Shown here one piece after another: positions 1-6,346 of a DNA stretch of 7,364 bases (position 1 is the first letter of the stretch; each line of letters starts with the position of its first letter). The notes below the pieces were generated by a model. It was not told where the DNA came from. It saw nothing but the letters and a program-made list of their open reading frames with translations, and ran no database searches. The stretch comes from an uncultured Peptococcaceae bacterium (GTDB taxonomy: Bacteria; Bacillota; Peptococcia; Peptococcales; Peptococcaceae). Where the stretch lies: NCBI GenBank assembly GCA_902496505.1, contig CABVBB010000093.1:1-7364 (forward strand), given 5' to 3'. Both the position numbers and the translations under genes were made by a program.

Positions 1-16
1 AGGATGAGGATCTGCT

Positions 17-811
17 ATGAATAATGCACCTGTTTTATCGATCAAGCATCTGTATTGTCAATGCGGCCAGCGCTATTTGCTCCATGATATCAATTGGGAA
101 GTGCAGCCGGGCGAAAACTGGGTGGTCTTTGGGGCCAATGGCAGCGGCAAGACCACGCTGCTCTCTATCATCGCGGGCTTTCGCAGTCAGACGAGAGGCG
201 AGATAACGGTACTGGGCGAACCTTTTGAGCAGAAGCGGCTGCTTGTCCAGCGGCAGCGCATCGGCTGGGTCAGCGGTTCTTTTTTGGATAATCGCTACAG
301 CCGAGAGGCGGTGCTGGATGTGGTCTTATCCGGCGTGACAGGCACGCTCTGCCCTAATGAACTGGTGGAGGATAAGGCCGTCAAGCGGGCCAAGGCTTGG
401 TTGGAGCGGCTGAACGTGTCGGCCAAGACGTACGAGACCTTTGATACGCTTTCTAAGGGTGAACGGGAAAAGATCCTGTTGGCCCGCGCCTTGGTCGGAC
501 AGCCGGAACTGCTGCTTTTGGATGAACCAGCGACCGGCTTGGATCTGGCGGCCAGAGAGTCGCTTTTGGCCATGATCGACAGTATGGCCCGCGCTAAGGA
601 GCGGACCATCATCCACGTGACGCACCATGTGGAGGAACTGTCAACGGCCTTCACCCACGCGCTGCTGCTCAAAAACGGCCGAGTTTTTGCGCAGGGCACG
701 ATGGAGGAGATCTTTACGGCCGAAGTTTTGTCACGCTTCCTCAACTATCCCTTGACGCTGCACTGGCATCAGGGCCGCTTGTTTGCGCAAAGGAGGGGTG
801 ACGATGAGTGA
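17..811 (+). CDS. ABC-type ATPase, YlmA/ModF-like, no membrane domain
   Basis: This is a 264-residue cytoplasmic ATPase with a single ABC nucleotide-binding domain. Visible motifs are Walker A GANGSGKT (residues 39-46), signature LSKGE (145-149), Walker B LLLLDE (165-170), D-loop GLD (174-176) and the switch histidine in VTHH (H203). The usual Q-loop glutamine is absent: the aligned segment reads IGWVSGSF (82-89). From memory, this arrangement and the wording around Walker B resemble Bacillus YlmA and the ModF group, ABC ATPases often found without a permease. The ATG at 17 is preceded by GAGGA with 7-base spacing. The stop overlaps the start of the next gene by 8 bases (ATGAGTGA), so the two are probably translationally coupled. 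A diverged paralogue lies on the other strand at 2890-3717. The ATG also forms an ATGA overlap with a possible upstream frame ending at base 20, so this may not be the first gene of its operon. ATPase assignment is firm; substrate or target is unknown. Confidence 0.93.
   Translation: MNNAPVLSIKHLYCQCGQRYLLHDINWEVQPGENWVVFGANGSGKTTLLSIIAGFRSQTRGEITVLGEPFEQKRLLVQRQRIGWVSGSFLDNRYSREAVLDVVLSGVTGTLCPNELVEDKAVKRAKAWLERLNVSAKTYETFDTLSKGEREKILLARALVGQPELLLLDEPATGLDLAARESLLAMIDSMARAKERTIIHVTHHVEELSTAFTHALLLKNGRVFAQGTMEEIFTAEVLSRFLNYPLTLHWHQGRLFAQRRGDDE
789..798 (+). promoter_or_regulatory. Ribosome binding site that fixes the start at 804
   Basis: AAAGGAGGGG lies just upstream of the ATG at 804, with 7 bases between GGAGG and the start. 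An in-frame TTG at 783 would put this site inside the coding region, so 804 is the better start. The site sits inside the last codons of the ATPase gene. Confidence 0.8.
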
Positions 812-1736
812 AAGTCTATTCAACCGCGACGAGGTCTGCCGGCAGGACGTCAGCCGTATGGCAGAACTGGGACGTTTCGGTGAGGAATTTACCTTTTATG
901 GCTGTGTGCTCTGGCAGGAGGGCCGCAGGCGGTATTGTCTGAGCGAGCAGGCCGAGCAGCTCTATGCCTGCCGCAGACAGTGGCTGCTCCAGGGCAGGCT
1001 GACTTCGCCAGTGGAGACATACAGCAAACGGCTGATGATCCCCGCAGGGATGCGGGAGGGACTCAAGCAAGGCGTACGGCTGGAATTTGCCAAGCTGCTC
1101 CAGACGCAGTATCCAGAGGCGTATTTTGCCTGTCTGACGCCCTGGGCAGAACGAGCTGCCAATAACACCGCCTATCCGCTCCTTTTGGCGCTGCAAAGTA
1201 CGTGGAGCGGGGAATTTGACGCCGATCATCTGCAGCTTTACAGCAATTTGACGGAGGAAGCTTTTTTGCGCAAGCGTCTCACGGCGCAGAGCTATCGCGA
1301 GCTGGGCCGCTTCGTCAAGCATCTTTGGGAGCAGCCAGGCTTGTTTGATGCTCCGCGTCAGCCGGAAAGCCGCACCTTTTCTGCCTTTTTGTATGAGCAG
1401 CGTCCCGGCCGTCTCGAGCTGGAGGTCGGACTGCCGTATTACAAAGTGCTGATCAAAAAAGAGCAGCACGATACAGAGGAACAGCTGACCACGCCGATCT
1501 TCACCAAGACCTGCTGGTTTCAGGATATCACCTCCATGCGTGAGGCCCGCCGGCAGTTTGCCGATGAGGCTCAGGGCTATCTTGGCGGTGAGTATTGGCA
1601 GCTGCTCCAAACGCTGCGCGATCTGCCTGCTGTGCTTGAGGGCAGCGATCTTGCGGAGCAAGCCGAAAAATGGCAGCCCACGCTTCCACAGGCATCCCTT
1701 CAGGCGATCAAGTGGTATGGCCAGTTATGGGGCTGA
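804..1736 (+). CDS. Unrecognised 310-residue protein, partner of the upstream ABC ATPase
   Basis: I do not recognise this family. The protein is 310 residues long with no signal peptide or clear membrane helix, so it looks soluble and cytoplasmic. It has a short aromatic, beta-like N-terminal stretch (EFTFYG, then VLWQEGRRRYCL), a long mostly helical middle (about residues 40-200), and a second beta-like stretch with PIFTKTCWFQD about two thirds of the way along, followed by C-terminal helices. The same landmarks (EFTMYG, LQAQYP, PIFQRTYWY) occur in the same order in the protein at 1949-2893, so the two are diverged paralogues. Its start overlaps the ATPase stop by 8 bases, which implies co-translation and probably a joint complex. 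It could be an adaptor, substrate-recognition or regulatory subunit of the ATPase; that is inference from position only. The start at 804 was chosen over the TTG at 783 because of the ribosome binding site. Confidence 0.88.
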   Translation: MSESLFNRDEVCRQDVSRMAELGRFGEEFTFYGCVLWQEGRRRYCLSEQAEQLYACRRQWLLQGRLTSPVETYSKRLMIPAGMREGLKQGVRLEFAKLLQTQYPEAYFACLTPWAERAANNTAYPLLLALQSTWSGEFDADHLQLYSNLTEEAFLRKRLTAQSYRELGRFVKHLWEQPGLFDAPRQPESRTFSAFLYEQRPGRLELEVGLPYYKVLIKKEQHDTEEQLTTPIFTKTCWFQDITSMREARRQFADEAQGYLGGEYWQLLQTLRDLPAVLEGSDLAEQAEKWQPTLPQASLQAIKWYGQLWG

Positions 1737-1743
1737 ACGCAAA

Positions 1744-1872
1744 AGCCAGGCTGTCGACAAAAGCGCATGTCGTCGTTACAAAACCGCGCCAGAATCCTCA
1801 CGACCGTTTAGGTCGCTCCGGTTCTGGCGCGGTTTTGCGCCTAGACCTGCATCTTTTGTCGGCACCCTGGCT
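1744..1872. other. Long nested imperfect hairpin between convergent operons
   Basis: Bases 1744-1763 pair with 1853-1872 over 20 positions, with one mismatch (1751/1865) and one G-T pair (1754/1862). Bases 1765-1771 then pair with 1844-1850 with one mismatch, followed by an internal loop. A perfect 16-base-pair stem comes next (1779-1794 with 1822-1837), and the tip holds a five-pair hairpin (1801-1805 with 1811-1815). The whole 129-base element begins 7 bases after the stop of the 310-residue gene. It could be an elaborate two-way terminator, a processed 3' end, or a structured RNA. Base pairing is read directly; function is inferred. Confidence 0.6.
1779..1837 (+). terminator. Core GC-rich stem of the nested hairpin, probable terminator of the + operon
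   Basis: A perfect 16-pair stem starts with CAAAACCGCGCC on the left and ends with GGCGCGGTTTTG on the right. The flanking A and T runs would give a U-run on either transcript, so the element could work in both directions. The tip holds a smaller CGACC/GGTCG hairpin. It lies 42 bases after the stop at 1736. The U-run is short and partly paired, so strength is uncertain. Confidence 0.6.
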
Positions 1873-1898
1873 GTGGTTCTTTTATACTTATGTCTACA

Positions 1899-1936
1899 AA
1901 AAGCACAGCGCATCGTTTGAACGATGCGCTGCTTTT
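1899..1936. terminator. Bidirectional rho-independent terminator
   Basis: The arm 1907-1917 (AGCGCATCGTT) pairs perfectly with 1920-1930. It is extended by AAAAGC (1899-1904) pairing with GCTTTT (1931-1936) across a two-base bulge. On the - strand the stem lies 12 bases after the stop of the 314-residue gene and ends in a T5 run, a good terminator for that operon. On the + strand it ends in T4 and can also stop read-through from the left-hand operon. Confidence 0.85.
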
Positions 1937-1948
1937 GACTGTTTAGCG

Positions 1949-2893
1949 TCATACATGCCAGCGGCGGCCATACTCAGCCAGCGCTGCCGCAGCCTGAGCG
2001 CCGTACTGCTCTTTGACGGCGGCGCAGGTGGTGTGGAAGGATTCTGTCTCCAAGGCGGCGGGATAACGGACGATGGTCTCCACGTTTTGGAGATAGGCTG
2101 CGTCTAAGAGCGTCTGGCAGTACGCTTGGTGAAGGGCCTTGACCGCTTCGGGAGTGGTCTGGTTGTTGTACCAGTAGGTGCGCTGAAAAATGGGGGCGAC
2201 GATGCGGCCCTGCTCTTCCAGCGCTGATTTTTTGTGGTAGATCCAGGCTTGACGGGCATTGGTCACATATTTGATGCGGCCGGGCGCTTCTTGGTAGGCA
2301 AGGGTGTACCAGGTCTTTTGCAGGATATCTTTGATAGTGACATCGTCCTGCAGATTTTCTTTTTCTGCGGCGATGAATTGCAAAAACTGCTGACAGGTAT
2401 CTTTTTGCAGGACCTTGCCAGAGTAGGCCAGGGTGATGAGCTGCTGGGCCAAGTCGATCTGCTCGCGGTCAAAGGTGTTTTTGACAGCGTGGCAGATGGT
2501 CTCCAAGAGGGGGCGGGCGTCATCGGTATTGGGGACGCTGGCCAAGTCCTCCACCAGTTCGAGAAAGGCCAGCGGATACTGGGCCTGCAGGCGGCGGGCC
2601 AAACGGAGTTTGACGTCCTGGGCGATGGTTTCTTTTTCGCCTAAGGGGACGGGGCAGACTTCGGTCAGGCTTTGAATGGGCATGGGGTGGATATCTTGGA
2701 GGGCGGCCGCTTCGACGAAGTCGATGATCTTTTCTTCATCAGCGCTGACCAGATAGTGCCGCTGGCCGTCTTGATAGTAGATGGTGCCGTACATGGTGAA
2801 TTCGGTGTCCAGATAGCCTTCCTCAGCCATTTGCTGGAATTCCAGCGCGACCTGAACGTCGCGGAATAGACTCATATGCTTGAGGTCAGTCAT
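1949..2893 (-). CDS. Unrecognised 314-residue protein, paralogue of the 310-residue protein
   Basis: This soluble-looking protein of 314 residues belongs to the same unrecognised family as the protein at 804-1736. Shared landmarks are SLFRD near the N-terminus, EFTMYG followed by IYYQDGQRHYL, LQAQYPLAFLELV in the helical middle, and PIFQRTYWYNNQTTPEA followed by C-terminal helices. Identity outside these segments is low, so the duplication is not recent. No signal peptide or membrane helix is seen. Its ATG overlaps the stop of the ATPase gene by 4 bases (ATGA) and has a near-perfect ribosome binding site, so coupling to the ATPase is conserved in both copies. A second in-frame ATG at residue 7 is possible but less well placed. 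It is the last gene of its operon; the terminator at 1899-1936 follows. Function is unknown; conserved coupling suggests a dedicated partner of the ATPase. Confidence 0.88.
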   Translation of the reverse strand: MTDLKHMSLFRDVQVALEFQQMAEEGYLDTEFTMYGTIYYQDGQRHYLVSADEEKIIDFVEAAALQDIHPMPIQSLTEVCPVPLGEKETIAQDVKLRLARRLQAQYPLAFLELVEDLASVPNTDDARPLLETICHAVKNTFDREQIDLAQQLITLAYSGKVLQKDTCQQFLQFIAAEKENLQDDVTIKDILQKTWYTLAYQEAPGRIKYVTNARQAWIYHKKSALEEQGRIVAPIFQRTYWYNNQTTPEAVKALHQAYCQTLLDAAYLQNVETIVRYPAALETESFHTTCAAVKEQYGAQAAAALAEYGRRWHV

Positions 2894-3717
2894 AATGCAC
2901 CTCCTTCCCCGAGGGACAGACGCTGTGCGCCCAGCGCTACAGTGGTTTCCAGGCCGTGGCCTGCGCGGGGCGAGACGGTGACCGGCGTTTGGAAGAAGGC
3001 GCTGAGCGTCTCAGAGGTGAAAAGCTCAGCCGTTTCCCCTTGGGCAAAGGCCAGCCCTTCTTTGAGCAACAGAGCCTTGGGAAAAACGTCAGTGAGGATC
3101 TCGTCGGTATGGTGGGTGACGTAAACGATGGTCATGCGGCCCTCCTGCGCCATAGAGCGCAAGGTGGAGAGCAGCTGCTCGCGGGCGAGGATATCCAGTC
3201 CGGTGCAGGGCTCATCGAGCAGCAATATTTCTGGCTCAGCCATCAGCGCTCGGGCGATGAGCACATTCTGCCGCTCGCCTTTGCTCATCAAATGAAAGGG
3301 CTGGTCGATCTTGCGGCCCAGATGCAGGGCTTTGAGCAGCGATCGGGCGCGTTTACGATCGCCGTCCGTGATAGGGCGGCCCAGTCCCAATGTGCCGAAT
3401 TTACCGGAGAGCACGATGTCTTGGGCAGACTCCTTGGTGTATTTCTGCTCGAAGAAGGAGCCGCTGACCCAGCCGATGCGCTGTCGGAGAGCTAAGATAT
3501 TATCCTGGCTGTAATTTTTCCCCAAGACGCGGACGTCTCCGGCGGTCGGCTGCTTGAAGCCGGCTAGGACGCTGAGCAAGGTGGTCTTACCGCAGCCATT
3601 CATGCCGAAGACGATCCAATTTTCGCCTTGGGGCACGCGCCAGGTGATGTCTTTTAAGAGATACTGCTGGCCAGTTTTGACAGAGAGACCATTAACGGCC
3701 AAGGCTTCATCAGACAT
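2890..3717 (-). CDS. ABC-type ATPase, YlmA/ModF-like, second copy
   Basis: This 275-residue single-domain ABC ATPase is paralogous along its whole length to the one at 17-811, with roughly half of positions identical by eye (not computed). Motifs are Walker A GMNGCGKT (38-45), signature MSKGE (144-148), Walker B ILLLDE (164-169), DEPCTGLD, and the switch histidine H202 in VTHH. The Q-loop again reads IGWVSGSF with no glutamine. After the ATPase core, a tail of about 30 residues differs from the other copy. The ATG at 3717 was chosen: it gives an 8-base overlap with the upstream stop, the same arrangement as in the + strand pair, and has AGGTGAGG just upstream. A GTG at 3726 would add three residues. 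It sits between the zinc-ribbon gene and the 314-residue gene, overlapping both. No membrane permease is encoded nearby, so export or import cannot be assumed. Confidence 0.92.
   Translation of the reverse strand: MSDEALAVNGLSVKTGQQYLLKDITWRVPQGENWIVFGMNGCGKTTLLSVLAGFKQPTAGDVRVLGKNYSQDNILALRQRIGWVSGSFFEQKYTKESAQDIVLSGKFGTLGLGRPITDGDRKRARSLLKALHLGRKIDQPFHLMSKGERQNVLIARALMAEPEILLLDEPCTGLDILAREQLLSTLRSMAQEGRMTIVYVTHHTDEILTDVFPKALLLKEGLAFAQGETAELFTSETLSAFFQTPVTVSPRAGHGLETTVALGAQRLSLGEGGAL
2898..2906 (-). promoter_or_regulatory. Near-perfect ribosome binding site for the 314-residue gene
   Basis: AAGGAGGTG on the - strand sits 4 bases before the ATG at 2893 and lies inside the final codons of the ATPase gene. 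It supports this start and suggests strong independent initiation as well as coupling. Confidence 0.85.
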
Positions 3718-4147
3718 GGCCCTCACCTGCCTCTAAGGTATCTAGTAGGGCGTCAGTGAGGTGCAGACATTCACCGATGCGGCTGTTGTCGATAGCCAAC
3801 GGCACAGAGTAACCGTCGTCGTCAACGATGCCCAGCCGTTCTACCAGCCAGTTCATGATCTCAGAGACCTTGGCGATAGACATCTGCCGAGTGGCCTCGG
3901 TGAGATCCAGCTCAGGATAACAGTTGTAGTCGAATTCATCGACGAAATACTTGGCGCAGGCATAAAGCTCTGGTTCCACGCCGAATTCAATGCGGCCGCA
4001 CTTGGTGCAGTAAAGCTCGCTGCGTCCGTCAACGATCTCGTTGAAGGTGATGCTTTTGATGCGCAGGGGACTGCCGCAGTATTTACAGACGCACCGCTCG
4101 CTGCGTTTTTCGAGCATCGTGGTGCGGGGGCCTTTAGGGGAGTGCAT
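3710..4147 (-). CDS. Small zinc-ribbon protein, first gene of the ATPase operon
   Basis: This 145-residue protein has an N-terminal zinc ribbon: C21-x2-C24 (CKYC) and C47-x2-C50 (CTKC), about 22 residues apart, each pair followed by glycine as in typical zinc knuckles. The rest (about 60-145) is acidic and helical, without membrane segments, and I do not recognise it. The four cysteines probably bind one zinc ion; such ribbons often bind nucleic acid or protein, but nothing here decides which. The ATG at 4147 was chosen because AAGAGGTG lies 6 bases upstream; a GTG at 4156 would lie inside that site. The stop overlaps the ATPase start by 8 bases. The gene follows the structured gap at 4178-4253 and may depend on read-through from the phosphodiesterase gene or on an unseen promoter. 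It is likely a regulator or component of the ATPase module; that is inference. Confidence 0.87.
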   Translation of the reverse strand: MHSPKGPRTTMLEKRSERCVCKYCGSPLRIKSITFNEIVDGRSELYCTKCGRIEFGVEPELYACAKYFVDEFDYNCYPELDLTEATRQMSIAKVSEIMNWLVERLGIVDDDGYSVPLAIDNSRIGECLHLTDALLDTLEAGEGHV

Positions 4148-4153
4148 AAGGAG

Positions 4154-4161
4154 CACCTCTT
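4154..4161 (-). promoter_or_regulatory. Ribosome binding site that fixes the start at 4147
   Basis: AAGAGGTG on the - strand lies 6 bases before the ATG at 4147. The alternative GTG start at 4156 falls within this site, which argues against it. Confidence 0.65.
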
Positions 4162-4177
4162 TTCTTGAGAATAAACA

Positions 4178-4253
4178 AAGGGCCGATAGAGCAGCCTGTT
4201 TAGGTACCGTATCACTCGGATAGTTCCCGAAAACTGCCGCAATATCGGCCCTT
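4178..4253 (-). terminator. Large stem-loop, terminator or attenuator between phosphodiesterase and zinc-ribbon genes
   Basis: Bases 4178-4188 and 4243-4253 form a perfect 11-pair stem (AAGGGCCGATA on the + strand). Inside, 4191-4195 pairs with 4236-4240 (with one G-U in the - strand RNA), then 4198-4201 with 4231-4234. A TCGG/CCGA hairpin (4216-4219 with 4227-4230) and a GGTACC palindrome (4203-4208) occupy the tip. On the - strand the stem ends in CCCTTTGTTTATT, a loose U-rich tract like a terminator, 21 bases after the phosphodiesterase stop. The unusually long, folded loop leaves room for a regulated attenuator or small RNA. I could not match it to a known riboswitch. Confidence 0.55.
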
Positions 4254-4273
4254 ATTCATGGTGTTAGGGGATC

Positions 4274-6304
4274 TTAGAATTCTTCAGCTAAGATCTGGTA
4301 GATGGGAGCGCCTTCGCACTGAGCAGGCATTCTCACGCCGCCGAGCACAGCGACGGTCGGAGCGAAGTCGATCTGACGGATGATGCGGTCGGTCTCAAAG
4401 CCAGCTTTGACGCCTTTACCAGCGGCGATGAAGATCGGCGAGACAGAGGTAGAAGCTTCGCCATAGGTGGTGGACAAGCTGTCAGCATGGTCGAAGTTGT
4501 AACCCTCAGCCATCCAGTAGCAGATATCGCCGGAATCCGGGCCGCCTAAGCCTAAGAGCACAGCGTCTTTGTTGCGCAGAGCCACGCTGACGATGCGGTG
4601 GCCGGTCTTGGGATCTTTGTAGCCATAGAGCGCGGTCATGATCTGTTCCTCGACTTCGTACTGGTCAGCAGGATCGACGATGCCGTGGGATTCTCTGCCT
4701 TTGAGGTTGAGGTAGATGTGGCATTCACGCTGAGCAACAGCAATGGTATGCTCCCAATCGATCTCTGGCAGATCGTTGCCGTTCTCGTCTTTTTTCAGGG
4801 CAGTGAAGCCTAATTCTTTCATCACACCGACGCTGACGCCGCTGGCATCGCAGATCAGGTGCAGATCATGCTTGGGCGCTACCTGGCCGTGGTCGGAGAA
4901 GATCAGGATGGTCCAGCCTTCGTCCAAGAGGTGGAGGAATTTGCCCAGATAGTAGTCCGCCTGTTTGTAGAGGTTTTCCATCCATTTTTCTGCCATGGAA
5001 ACAGGGTTGCGGTTGAATTCATGCTCAGCCATATGCTTGATGAACATATGCTCTTCTAAGTCGATGGCGTGATAATGGGAGAAGATGACGTCCAAGTCTT
5101 CGCTCTCGATCAAATAATGCAGGGTTGCAGCCTGCCAATCAGCGGTCGCGTACCAGTTGTCCAGCATGCAGTCGGTGATCAGGGTGTCGCTCTGGCAGCC
5201 GACATTGGAGGTCGGTGTCGGATAGCCGACGTTTTCGCAGATGTCTTTGTACAAACGTTTGGGGCTGTAGACGGAATCATTGTCGATATCCATAGCCGGA
5301 GAGATATACATGGACAGTTTGCTGCCGTCTTCGGCCAGTTCCAATACTTTGAGATTGCGGACGACGCGGTATTTTTTGTCGCCGACGATGGCTTCATCCT
5401 GGATGCTTCTAGCCAGCACGCCCGGGGTCATGACGACCATAGGTTCAGCGTCTTGCTTAGATTTGTACATCGCCACTTGATCGTATTTACCAGCAGCATT
5501 TTTTAAGACCAAAGCCGGGCGGCGGATCAAACCACCGGAGAGCAGCACGGTAAATTCTTTAGCGTCAGCGGGGGCAGCTTTCCAGCCCTTGGCTTCTTTT
5601 AAAGGAGACAAGGCCAGATCTAAGCCAGTCTCAGTCGCAGCAGTGGTGGATTGGCTTTCGTTCATGATCAAATTGCGTTTGCCGTCACCATCAGCAACTT
5701 TGACTTTTTCCAGGAGGCTGTCACCAGCGTCTTCATTATCCAGATCCAGACCGGTGATGACGCAGGCGGCATTGGCTTCGGAAGCAGCTCTCTTGCGATA
5801 AGTGACTTCAGGGATCTCTGTATTAGCGGAAAGCAGGTACTCAGCTTCGACCTGAGCGACGCTCATGCCGACGCTGCCAGGAGAGGTGCCGTCAACGACA
5901 TACAGGTTTTCGCTCTCAGAGCTTGGGGGCCAAGCGCTGCCCGGCCAATGCCAGACCAAAGTCTTTTTGCCGGCTTCGGCAAAGACATTCCATAACTGCT
6001 CAGCTTTGCACAAACGGGAATCCAGGTTGTAGGCGATCATATCGATGTCGCCGCCTTTGCGGTTAAAACCAGTGATGCCGTGGACGTTGGAGTTGCAGCC
6101 GGTGGCTAAAGTGGTCCACATCGGCGGCGTTACGGTCGGATGGCCGCCTAATAAGACCAAGTCACGACGGGCTGCGCCGCGTTTGATATATTCGGCGGTA
6201 TTGGGCATGATGCCCATATCCACATATTTTCTGGTCAGGCGCGGGTCCATGCCGTCTAAGCCTAATAATAAGATCTTGTCTGCTAATGCTTCTCTCTTTG
6301 TCAT
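4274..6304 (-). CDS. Alkaline-phosphatase-superfamily phosphodiesterase/phosphatase
   Basis: This 676-residue metal-dependent hydrolase of the nucleotide pyrophosphatase/type I phosphodiesterase branch should cleave phosphate (or possibly sulfate or phosphonate) esters with two metal ions. Landmarks are GLDGMDP with metal ligand D17, HPTVTPPMWTTLATG with likely nucleophile T59, NVHGITGF (73-80), D415 and H419 in DLEEH, and D471-H472 in FSDHGQ. The final histidine ligand may be H606 (FDHADSL), just before VSPIFIAAGKG; that position is less certain. Between about residues 150 and 390 lies a long segment not needed for the core, with a beta-rich part near 250-295, probably a substrate-specificity insert. 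There is no signal peptide, so it should act in the cytoplasm, unlike many secreted relatives. The start at 6304 has AAGGGGGA 6 bases upstream. The upstream transporter gene on the same strand suggests the substrate is imported. Exact substrate is unknown. Confidence 0.88.
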   Translation of the reverse strand: MTKREALADKILLLGLDGMDPRLTRKYVDMGIMPNTAEYIKRGAARRDLVLLGGHPTVTPPMWTTLATGCNSNVHGITGFNRKGGDIDMIAYNLDSRLCKAEQLWNVFAEAGKKTLVWHWPGSAWPPSSESENLYVVDGTSPGSVGMSVAQVEAEYLLSANTEIPEVTYRKRAASEANAACVITGLDLDNEDAGDSLLEKVKVADGDGKRNLIMNESQSTTAATETGLDLALSPLKEAKGWKAAPADAKEFTVLLSGGLIRRPALVLKNAAGKYDQVAMYKSKQDAEPMVVMTPGVLARSIQDEAIVGDKKYRVVRNLKVLELAEDGSKLSMYISPAMDIDNDSVYSPKRLYKDICENVGYPTPTSNVGCQSDTLITDCMLDNWYATADWQAATLHYLIESEDLDVIFSHYHAIDLEEHMFIKHMAEHEFNRNPVSMAEKWMENLYKQADYYLGKFLHLLDEGWTILIFSDHGQVAPKHDLHLICDASGVSVGVMKELGFTALKKDENGNDLPEIDWEHTIAVAQRECHIYLNLKGRESHGIVDPADQYEVEEQIMTALYGYKDPKTGHRIVSVALRNKDAVLLGLGGPDSGDICYWMAEGYNFDHADSLSTTYGEASTSVSPIFIAAGKGVKAGFETDRIIRQIDFAPTVAVLGGVRMPAQCEGAPIYQILAEEF

Positions 6305-6310
6305 TGTAAA

Positions 6311-6318
6311 TCCCCCTT
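6311..6318 (-). promoter_or_regulatory. Ribosome binding site of the phosphodiesterase gene
   Basis: AAGGGGGA on the - strand lies 6 bases before the ATG at 6304 and supports that start. Confidence 0.7.
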
Positions 6319-6346
6319 AATAAAATTTAGAAGTGAATGAGTATTT

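Noticed and set aside
783..803. Upstream TTG start for the 310-residue gene
   Set aside because: It would place the strong ribosome binding site inside the coding region; the ATG at 804 is correctly spaced and aligns with the paralogue.
816..1661. Open frame of 281 codons on the - strand, antisense to the 310-residue gene
   Set aside because: It lies wholly inside a well-supported gene, has no ribosome binding site, and its translation shows no domain or sensible composition. The + strand protein has a paralogue, which settles the coding strand.
1744..1936. CRISPR array or mobile-element ends
   Set aside because: The repeats are single inverted pairs that form stems, without regular spacing, direct duplications or a transposase gene.
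2956..3495. Open frame of 179 codons on the + strand across the second ATPase gene
   Set aside because: The - strand carries all ABC motifs here; the + strand translation is a shadow with no recognisable domain.
3761..4168. Open frame of 135 codons on the + strand across the zinc-ribbon gene
   Set aside because: The - strand frame has paired CxxC motifs, a ribosome binding site and operon overlaps; the + strand frame has none.
4178..4253. Known riboswitch class
   Set aside because: I compared the fold and loop sequences from memory with TPP, ZTP, fluoride, THF and similar classes and saw no match to their conserved cores.
5069..5506. Open frame of 145 codons on the + strand within the phosphodiesterase gene
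   Set aside because: It is antisense to conserved hydrolase sequence and has no start signal; high GC at third positions explains its length.
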